From Chloroflexota bacterium (GTDB lineage: Bacteria > Chloroflexota > Limnocylindria > Limnocylindrales > CSP1-4): a DNA stretch of 10,944 nucleotides. Shown piece after piece: positions 6,439-10,944 of this stretch; the stretch's first letter is position 1, and every line of letters begins with the position of its first letter. The notes below the pieces were generated by a model, which was not told where the DNA came from, did no database searches, and worked only from the letters and a program-made list of their open reading frames with translations. The translations under genes and the position numbers were made by a program. The stretch covers positions 1-10,944 of the forward strand of contig JAJYJR010000134.1 in NCBI GenBank assembly GCA_021789355.1. The letters are read 5' to 3'.

Positions 6439-7722
6439 CTACCGCGGCGTCGGCGCCTGGGGCGCAGCCGGCGCCGGCAGCCGGAGCGTGATCGCCGTGC
6501 CCTCGGGCACCACCTGGATCGCGATCTGCCCCCGCACGAGCTGGACGGGCTCGCCGGCGGCGGCCCCGGCCGCGTGCGTCAGCACCAGGGGGGTCCCGTC
6601 GGACGCCTTGCTCCAGCGCGCCTCGATCGCGACGCCGTCGCGAAGCACGAGGGCCCTCCCGCTCCCCGTGTAACCCACCTCGAGCCGCCCCTTCTCCTGG
6701 TTCGTGATCTGCCCGGGCGCGTTCGCCAGCGGCCCGACCGCCACATAGATCACGACCACGTCGTACGGCGCGACCCGCGCGCCGGTGCCGGCGTCGATCT
6801 GCGGCACCCCGTCCACCGAGCGCAGGTACCGGTCGGTGGCGGGGTCGTAGGAGTAGGAGATGACGCCCGCCGGGTACGGCACGGTCAGCGAGCCGGTGGC
6901 CGGGCGGTCGGCGAGGGGGGCGGGATCCACGAACGACCACGCCGCCGGCGGTGCGGCGGGGACCCCCAGTCGCGCGGCCAGCGCGTCCAGCTCCCGAGTG
7001 CTCGAGTAGACGTTGTGCGGCGCGACGCGCGTCGTGATGCGCGGCATGTACGCGGCCCACCGGAACTCGTCCGCGTTCCAGACCAGCGTGCCGTTCATCG
7101 CGTCGAGGGCGGCAAGCGCGTTGGGAGCGCCCCCGACGTGCGCGTAGAGCGGTCGCCAGGCGGCGGCCCAGCCGACGAAGTACCGCCGGCTGCTCCGGAT
7201 CGGGCCGATCGCGGGTGCGGCGTTCGCCTGGTACAGCGCCATGTAGCGTGGGATCCCGCCCTCGGCGGGCGCCTGGAAGAGGATGTCGGCGTCGGCGAGG
7301 CCGGCCTGCGGACGCGCCGCCGGAGCGTCGTCGATCATCACCGCGACGACGGGTCGCGCCGCGGCGGCGGGGGTCTCGAGCACGCCGTCCGTCGGTGCCG
7401 GCACGAGGGGCAGCGGCGTCGGCGACGGGATCGTCGACGCGGACGGGGAGGAGCCGGTGCCCTGGTTGCCGGCGGGGCCGGCCACGGCCGACGCCGCGGG
7501 TGTCAGGCCGGAGCCGGCTGTCGGAGGGGGCACCACCGGCGTGCCCGAGCAGCTCGAGAAGAGCAGCAGGGCGGCCAGCGGCACGGCACACGCGGCCACG
7601 AGGTTCGCGCGGCGGCCCGGGGAATCGGGCGTCCGCCGCGAGGCGACGGTCATCCGGCGCCGCAGGCTGGCGGGCCGGAGGCGGGGACGGTGGGCGGTAT
7701 ATCCCCGCGTCGGCGCGCTCAT
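6439..7722 (-). CDS. DUF3048 (YerB-like) lipoprotein
   Basis: A 427-residue predicted lipoprotein of the DUF3048 family (Bacillus YerB type), biochemical role unknown. A hydrophobic stretch at 41-57 ends LLLFSSC with the probable lipidated Cys58. A Pro/Ser/Thr/Gly linker follows to about 123. The N-terminal DUF3048 domain begins VVAVMIDDAPAARPQAGLAD and contains ILFQAPAEGGIPRYMALYQ and IGPIRSSRRYFVGWA. The C-terminal domain has YSYDPATDRYLRSVDG, a DVVVIYV strand and KGRLEVGYTGSGRALVLRDG. The 7722 ATG is favoured by a TACGAT box eight bases upstream, but it gives a 40-residue Arg-rich n-region. The in-frame ATG at 7653 (Met24) would give a more normal lipoprotein signal but has no Shine-Dalgarno sequence. 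It is divergent from the solenoid gene and convergent with GT4. Confidence 0.9.
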   Translation of the reverse strand: MSAPTRGYTAHRPRLRPASLRRRMTVASRRTPDSPGRRANLVAACAVPLAALLLFSSCSGTPVVPPPTAGSGLTPAASAVAGPAGNQGTGSSPSASTIPSPTPLPLVPAPTDGVLETPAAAARPVVAVMIDDAPAARPQAGLADADILFQAPAEGGIPRYMALYQANAAPAIGPIRSSRRYFVGWAAAWRPLYAHVGGAPNALAALDAMNGTLVWNADEFRWAAYMPRITTRVAPHNVYSSTRELDALAARLGVPAAPPAAWSFVDPAPLADRPATGSLTVPYPAGVISYSYDPATDRYLRSVDGVPQIDAGTGARVAPYDVVVIYVAVGPLANAPGQITNQEKGRLEVGYTGSGRALVLRDGVAIEARWSKASDGTPLVLTHAAGAAAGEPVQLVRGQIAIQVVPEGTAITLRLPAPAAPQAPTPR

Positions 7723-7738
7723 CGCGCCGCATCGTACC
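7723..7738 (-). promoter_or_regulatory. -10 box of a probable leaderless promoter (DUF3048 gene)
   Basis: Read on the minus strand, GGTACGAT (7738-7731) holds the hexamer TACGAT, ending eight bases before the ATG at 7722. No Shine-Dalgarno sequence precedes the start and no clear -35 is seen. The layout matches the boxes before the genes at 4156 and 10024. Confidence 0.45.
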
Positions 7739-7751
7739 AGCCGGGAGCCGC

Positions 7752-7826
7752 GGACGGGTACGGGGTCCCCGCCGGCACGGCAGGGCCCCGCGGCGGTCCC
7801 GGGGTCCGTGGACGGGTACGGGGTCC
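7752..7826. repeat. Direct repeat pair in the 7723-7913 spacer
   Basis: The 17-mer GGACGGGTACGGGGTCC occurs exactly at 7752-7768 and 7810-7826, 58 bases apart. Its 3' half CGGGGTCC occurs once more at 7800-7807. It lies in the 191-base spacer between divergent genes. It may bind a regulator or be a decayed duplication. I see no further gene in this spacer. Confidence 0.7.
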
Positions 7827-7913
7827 GCGGAGGCCCGGGGCGGGGGCCGCCCGGGCTTTCACGATGGGCGCAGACTTGAGGGGGAGCGGTACCAGCAGCC
7901 CGAGGTGCAGGAG

Positions 7914-8324
7914 ATGTCGGAGAACGCCGGAATGCGGCCCGAGGTCGGGCGCGGCCTGGCCGCGCGCATCGATGGGGACCATGTCGAGTTCGCGCTGGGG
8001 GCGGTGGGCATGGCGCGGGGCCGGGAGATGGATGTCGGGCAGGCGCTCGTCGGCCTGGCGCTGGCCGACGAGGTCACGATGCGACAGTCGAGTGCCCGTC
8101 TGCTCGTGGCCCGTGAGGCCGTTCGACTCGAGATGTCGGCCGCCGCGAGCGTGCTTGCCAACCACGTGGAGGTCGGACCGCGCGCGGCCGTCGGGGTGCT
8201 GGTCGCGCGCAGCGTCGAGGGCGACGTGCGACCGCTCCTGGACTGGCGCGGCGCGCTTGTGTTCGGCGCGGCGTTTGCGCTGGTGACGTCGGTGCTGCGT
8301 CCGATGCGCAGGCGCGGGCGCTGA
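7914..8324 (+). CDS. Small repeat-solenoid protein with C-terminal membrane segment
   Basis: A 136-residue protein I cannot name with certainty. Residues about 26-104 can be laid out as roughly five 15-16 residue units rich in Ala and Val, each with a pattern like A-x-hydrophobic-x-hydrophobic-A-x-x-V-x-hydrophobic. Examples are ALVGLALADEVTM, ARLLVAREAVRLEM, ASVLANHVEV and AVGVLVARSVEGDV. This regularity suggests a short beta-solenoid, as in bactofilin-like or polymer-forming proteins, but no family is assigned. Residues 113-128 (GALVFGAAFALVTSVL) form one membrane span followed by RPMRRRGR, giving an inside C-terminus. No signal peptide is present. GAGG lies eight bases before the ATG; an in-frame GTG at 7905 would add three residues. 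Codon use is like its neighbours. It is convergent with the Fur gene, 16 bases apart. Confidence 0.7.
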   Translation: MSENAGMRPEVGRGLAARIDGDHVEFALGAVGMARGREMDVGQALVGLALADEVTMRQSSARLLVAREAVRLEMSAAASVLANHVEVGPRAAVGVLVARSVEGDVRPLLDWRGALVFGAAFALVTSVLRPMRRRGR

Positions 8325-8340
8325 CCCCCGGTCTCGGCCG

Positions 8341-8901
8341 TCAGCTTGCCGCGGCCTCCCCGCCGGACTCCGTCGCGCACCGCGCGCAGACCCCGTAGAA
8401 GTCCAGGACGTGGGAGGCCACCCTGAATCCCGCGATGGCCGGGCCGTCTGCCACCAGGCAGGGGCGGATGGGCTGCAGAAGCCCGCAGCGGAGGCAGATG
8501 GCGTGCTCGTGGTGCCCGGTGGCGCAGTAGCCGTATCCCACCGCGCCCGAGGCCAGGGTCGCCCGCTTGACCCTGCCGGCGGCATCCAGGCGCTCCAGCG
8601 TCCGGTAGACGGTGGCCAGGCTCGTCGCGGGGGCGCGAGTCCGCGCCTCGCGGAGCAGCTCCTCCGGCGTCTGCAGCCGGCTCGCCGCGAGCATGACCTC
8701 CACGATCGCGCGCCGGGGGGCCGTGGACGCCGGGCCCAGCGCCGCAAGGGCCACCGCGGTCTCTCGCTGGCGCGCCCCGGCATCGTGCGGTGCGGGGTCG
8801 TCAGCGCCCGGGACCGCCGCCGCGGGATCGATGGCAGGCGCAGCAGGGACGGCCGCCGTCGTGGCATGCACAGCCGGCACCGTCGACGCACGGCCGCTCA
8901 T
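8341..8901 (-). CDS. Fur-family metal-responsive transcriptional regulator
   Basis: A 186-residue Fur superfamily repressor, which binds operator DNA when loaded with metal. After an Ala/Pro-rich N-terminal extension (residues 1 to about 48) comes the winged helix: APRRAIVEVMLAA, LQTPEELLREAR, and the recognition helix SLATVYRTLERLDAAGRVKR (94-113). The metal and dimer region has HHEHAICLRCG with His130, His131, His133, Cys136 and Cys139, and a second pair Cys172/Cys175 (CARC) completing a likely Cys4 structural zinc site. Usual length is about 140-150; the excess is the N-terminal extension. The start is fixed by the ATGA overlap with the stop of the upstream transporter gene, so the two are co-transcribed and coupled. 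Whether it senses Fe, Zn or Ni cannot be read; the partner makes Zur or Nur plausible. Confidence 0.92.
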   Translation of the reverse strand: MSGRASTVPAVHATTAAVPAAPAIDPAAAVPGADDPAPHDAGARQRETAVALAALGPASTAPRRAIVEVMLAASRLQTPEELLREARTRAPATSLATVYRTLERLDAAGRVKRATLASGAVGYGYCATGHHEHAICLRCGLLQPIRPCLVADGPAIAGFRVASHVLDFYGVCARCATESGGEAAAS

Positions 8902-9827
8902 CGCCGCGTCACCTCTGCCCGCGCGAGGATCTGCACCCGGCGCAGGGCGCGCACGAAGCTCCCGGTCGCGATCACCAGCACGATCAGCGCCACCAGGATC
9001 AGCCCGGCGTTGATGCTGTCGAGGTTCGGGATGCCGAGACCGGTCGGCAGGCCGCGGTCGATCGGATCCGCCAGCGCCGGAAAGAGCAGCGCGAAGAGGC
9101 CCCAGGCGCTGAAGAGGAGCCCGCCGTAGAGCAGCGTGTTCCCGGCCACCGCGCGCGAGACGTAGTTCATGGCCGTTTCGCCGAGTCCGCGTGTGCGCAT
9201 CCACGCGCCGATCGCCGCCCCGGCCAGCGCCTGCACCAGCATCGTGCCGACGCCGAACAGCAGCCCGGGCAGGAAGGCCACCGCCGCATTCGGCATCGCG
9301 GGGGCGAGCACCGTGTAGATGATGATCGCGAAGGCCCCGGTTCCCCAGCCCGCGACGAACCCGTGCACGAGGGTCATCCGCAGCGGAATCGGCCGGTCCA
9401 CGCCGGCGACGATCCCGTTGGTGCCGTCCTGCGCCCCGAGACGGAAGAGCCGGTGCAGGAACTGCTCGAAGCCCTCGGTCAGGTGCAGTTCCCGCCCGAG
9501 CCGCAGGATGTACGCGCCGGAGACCGCCATCACCACCCCGACCACCAGATCGATCGCCGCGTTGAGCGAACTGCTGGCGAGGATGGGCGCCAGCGCCAGG
9601 AACGCCAGCTCCGATGCGATCGCGCGCTGGAGGGTGAACGCGGCCGAGAACAGGAGCCCGGCCTCCAGCCCGCGCCGCCCGGACGCCGCACCGATCGCGT
9701 AGCTCACGGTGATCGGCCAGGTGTGCTCGTCCGGCGTCACGCCGTGCAGCACGCCGAGCAGGAAGGCGCTCAGCAGCACGGCGGCAACGCCGGCCCCGGC
9801 GTGGGTGGTCAGCGGATCGATCGGCAT
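8898..9827 (-). CDS. NicO/UreH-type membrane metal transporter
   Basis: A 309-residue polytopic membrane protein, probably moving a transition metal (nickel, cobalt or zinc) across the cytoplasmic membrane. I count about six or seven hydrophobic segments. The first contains LLGVLHGVTPDEHTWP with His28, Asp33 and His35, similar to the HX4D-type histidine/acid motif of nickel/cobalt transporters. Another has LVHGFVAGWGTGAFA with a second conserved-looking His. The start is set at 9827 because AAGGA lies nine bases upstream and a promoter and operator lie between 9844 and 9897. An upstream in-frame ATG at 9878 would place that operator inside the gene and add 17 hydrophilic residues. The next gene is a Fur-type regulator overlapping by four bases. 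Family assignment is by motif and context, direction of transport unknown. Confidence 0.75.
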   Translation of the reverse strand: MPIDPLTTHAGAGVAAVLLSAFLLGVLHGVTPDEHTWPITVSYAIGAASGRRGLEAGLLFSAAFTLQRAIASELAFLALAPILASSSLNAAIDLVVGVVMAVSGAYILRLGRELHLTEGFEQFLHRLFRLGAQDGTNGIVAGVDRPIPLRMTLVHGFVAGWGTGAFAIIIYTVLAPAMPNAAVAFLPGLLFGVGTMLVQALAGAAIGAWMRTRGLGETAMNYVSRAVAGNTLLYGGLLFSAWGLFALLFPALADPIDRGLPTGLGIPNLDSINAGLILVALIVLVIATGSFVRALRRVQILARAEVTRR

Positions 9828-9843
9828 GGTGATGGGTCCTTGT

Positions 9844-9864
9844 TGAGAATGAGTCGCATTTGCA
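9844..9864. promoter_or_regulatory. Probable Fur/Zur-type operator
   Basis: TGAGAATG-N5-CATTTGCA is an inverted repeat with six of eight positions matched between half-sites. It is locally AT-richer than its surroundings, like Fur-family boxes (AATG...CATT core). It covers the predicted transcription start of the transporter-regulator operon, the expected position for repression by the Fur-family protein encoded downstream. Confidence 0.55.
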
Positions 9865-9868
9865 GTGG

Positions 9869-9897
9869 ATGATGGCACGCCGCCGGTGGGCTGTCAA
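9869..9897 (-). promoter_or_regulatory. Promoter of the transporter-fur operon
   Basis: On the minus strand a perfect -35 TTGACA (9897-9892) is followed after 17 bases by CATCAT (9874-9869), four of six to TATAAT. The start of transcription would be near 9862, inside the inverted repeat, giving a 5' leader of about 35 bases with an AAGGA ribosome site. Confidence 0.55.
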
Positions 9898-9954
9898 CCG
9901 GCGGGGGTCCGATCCAACCGGCGGGGGTCCGATCCAACCGGCAGGGGTCCGATC
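9895..9954. repeat. Three-unit 20-bp tandem repeat
   Basis: Units start at 9895, 9915 and 9935. The first two are identical (CAACCGGCGGGGGTCCGATC) and the third differs at one base. A decayed fourth begins CACCCGGC at 9955. The array overlaps the -35 of the minus-strand metal operon by three bases and ends 56 bases before the -10 of the plus-strand acetyltransferase gene. There are no spacers, so it is not a CRISPR array. Confidence 0.88.
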
Positions 9955-10008
9955 CACCCGGCCCGCAGCGTCCTGCCCTCCGGCAGAGCCGCCAGTCGCC
10001 CGCCATCC

Positions 10009-10023
10009 GGTACACTCGCCGCC
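10009..10023 (+). promoter_or_regulatory. -10 box of a probable leaderless promoter (acetyltransferase gene)
   Basis: GGTACACTC contains TACACT (10011-10016), ending exactly seven bases before the GTG at 10024, the same spacing as at 4156. There is no Shine-Dalgarno sequence. A -35 is not evident. Confidence 0.5.
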
Positions 10024-10638
10024 GTGATCCATCCCTCTGCCGACGTCTCTGCCGGCGCGAAGATCGGCGAGCGCACCAGGATCTGGAACCGCGCCCAGGT
10101 TCGCGAAGGGGCCGTGATCGGCGACGACTGCATCGTGGGCAAGGATGCCTACGTCGACTTCGGCGTCCACATCGGGGACCGCTGCAAGATCCAGAACGGC
10201 GCCCTCGTCTACCACGGCGTCACCGTCGAGACCGGCGTGTTCATCGGCCCCGGCGCCATCCTCACCAACGATCGCTTCCCCCGCAGCATCACGCCGGACG
10301 GCGAGCTGGCGGGCGCCGACGACTGGACCGTCAGCACCATCACCCTGCGGTACGGCTCGTCCATCGGGGCCGGCGCGGTCGTCGTGGCCGGCAACGACGT
10401 CGGGCGGTTCGCCACCGTCGGCGCGGGCGCCATCGTCACGCGCCCGGTCCCCGACCACGCGCTGGTCGCGGGAAACCCTGCGCGCAGGCTCGGCTGGGTC
10501 TGCGCCTGCGGGCAGCGGCTCGCCGACGCATCCGGCCGCCACTTCCCGGCCGAGGCGGAAGGCGTTGCCACGTGTCCCGCCTGCGGCCGCCGCTACACCA
10601 TCGGCGCCGGGGTCTGTGCGGAGGTGGCCGCCCGGTGA
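10024..10638 (+). CDS. WbpD-like sugar N-acetyltransferase with C-terminal zinc ribbon
   Basis: A 204-residue left-handed beta-helix acyltransferase. It resembles WbpD/WlbB enzymes, which N-acetylate the 3-amino group of UDP-2-acetamido-3-amino-2,3-dideoxyglucuronate, with acetyl-CoA, in surface polysaccharide synthesis. Hexapeptide units run through residues 8-80 (for example VSAGAKIGERTRIWN, AVIGDDCIVGKDAYV) and resume at 108-150 (SIGAGAVVVAGNDVGRFATVGAGAIV). GNPARRLGWVC ends the helix. A zinc ribbon follows: Cys160-x-Cys162-Gly ... Cys184-x-x-Cys187-Gly. The GTG start is chosen because the first helix turn begins at once and a -10 box lies seven bases upstream; an upstream in-frame ATG would read through the tandem repeat. 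A sugar aminotransferase follows 46 bases downstream, matching the WbpE-WbpD pairing. Exact sugar substrate is inferred. Confidence 0.85.
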   Translation: MIHPSADVSAGAKIGERTRIWNRAQVREGAVIGDDCIVGKDAYVDFGVHIGDRCKIQNGALVYHGVTVETGVFIGPGAILTNDRFPRSITPDGELAGADDWTVSTITLRYGSSIGAGAVVVAGNDVGRFATVGAGAIVTRPVPDHALVAGNPARRLGWVCACGQRLADASGRHFPAEAEGVATCPACGRRYTIGAGVCAEVAAR

Positions 10639-10684
10639 AGGCGTCGCCTGCCCGCCCGGCACCCCGCACCCAGGAGGCCCGCCC

Positions 10685-10944
10685 GTGATCCCCATCTCGA
10701 AGCCGGACATCGGACCCGCGGAGGAGGAGGCCGTCCTCGACGTCCTCCGCTCGGGCATGGTCGCGATGGGCCGGAAGACCGCCGAGTTCGAGGCGGCCTG
10801 GGCCGACTACTGCGGGGTCCGCCACGCGGTCATGATGTCGAACGGGACCGTCACCACCGAGGCCATCCTCCGGGGTCTTGGCATCGGGCCCGGCGACGAG
10901 GTCATCACGGTCAGCTTCAGCTTCAACGCGACCGTCAGCACGAT
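10685..10944 (+). CDS. DegT/DnrJ/EryC1/StrS sugar aminotransferase, truncated by window
   Basis: The first 86 residues of a PLP-dependent nucleotide-sugar aminotransferase of the WbpE type (family length about 370). It opens IPISKPDIGPAEEEAVLDVL and has the conserved LRSGMVAMGRKTAEFEAAWA, GVRHAVMMSNGT and LGIGPGDEVITVSFSFNATV, where homologues read SNGT..L and GPGDEVI..SFTF.AT. The PLP lysine lies beyond the window. The GTG start has AGGAGG seven bases upstream. It probably supplies the 3-amino sugar that the preceding acetyltransferase modifies. Confidence 0.9.
   Translation, partial: MIPISKPDIGPAEEEAVLDVLRSGMVAMGRKTAEFEAAWADYCGVRHAVMMSNGTVTTEAILRGLGIGPGDEVITVSFSFNATVST

Noticed and set aside
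6416..6448. Hairpin GCCGCG...CGCGGC as a terminator
   Set aside because: The stem is only six pairs with a loop of about 21 bases, no U-run, and runs into the DUF3048 coding end; chance is likely in such GC-rich DNA.
5837..7732. A 631-residue minus-strand frame over DUF3048 and the end of GT4
   Set aside because: Out of frame with the clear DUF3048 motifs and composed of Arg/Ala/Gly runs.
9828..9878. Earlier ATG (9878) for the metal transporter
   Set aside because: It would put the promoter's -10 box and the inverted repeat inside the gene, and the added residues are polar and non-membrane.
9895..9954. CRISPR array
   Set aside because: The three 20-bp copies are directly adjacent with no spacers, and no cas gene is present.
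9865..10023. N-terminal extension of the acetyltransferase from the ATG at 9865
   Set aside because: It reads through the tandem repeat and promoter; the hexapeptide fold begins right after the GTG at 10024.
8902..10758. In-frame upstream extension of the Fur gene to 805 residues
   Set aside because: The extension is antisense to the acetyltransferase and overlaps the transporter in another frame; the ATGA overlap at 8898-8901 gives a natural start.

Overview
This is a very GC-rich bacterial window with dense coding, GTG as well as ATG starts, and strong G/C preference at third codon positions. The gene content (surface-sugar enzymes, a DUF3048 lipoprotein, a secreted protein with FlgD-like modules, start codons placed right after -10-like boxes) suggests a high-GC Chloroflexota or Actinobacteria-like organism. 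That placement is inference; no rRNA or marker gene is present. I see no tRNA, rRNA, CRISPR array, transposase or phage gene.

Left part (1-1936, minus strand): a short-chain dehydrogenase/reductase (SDR) whose Tyr/Lys catalytic pair is replaced, followed 51 bases later by a UDP-glucose 6-dehydrogenase that runs off the left edge. A 261-base divergent spacer with two perfect palindromes separates them from the plus-strand block.

Centre (2198-6368, plus strand): a secreted protein combining a probable caspase-fold (clan CD-like) domain with two FlgD/gliding-motility-type Ig modules, then a polyprenol-phosphate mannose synthase-type GT2 and a GT4 glycosyltransferase translationally coupled to it (TGATG overlap). 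The GT2 could make the lipid-linked mannose donor and the GT4 could act in glycan assembly. The convergent gap after GT4 is filled by a four-copy 20-bp tandem repeat.

Right-centre (6439-8324): a DUF3048 (YerB-like) lipoprotein on the minus strand and, divergently, a small repeat-solenoid protein with a C-terminal membrane segment.

Metal module (8341-9900, minus strand): a membrane metal transporter of the NicO/UreH type and a Fur-family regulator whose start overlaps the transporter stop (ATGA). A TTGACA/CATCAT promoter and a 21-bp inverted repeat at the predicted transcription start suggest autoregulation by metal. A second 20-bp tandem repeat, three copies, abuts the -35 box.

Right end (10024-10944, plus strand): a WbpD-like hexapeptide N-acetyltransferase with a C-terminal zinc ribbon, then a DegT/DnrJ/EryC1/StrS sugar aminotransferase cut by the window edge. 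With the UDP-glucose dehydrogenase at the other end, this points to a chromosome segment devoted to nucleotide sugars and cell-surface glycans. Three genes have a GGTAnnnT box 7-8 bases before the start codon, which suggests leaderless transcripts.
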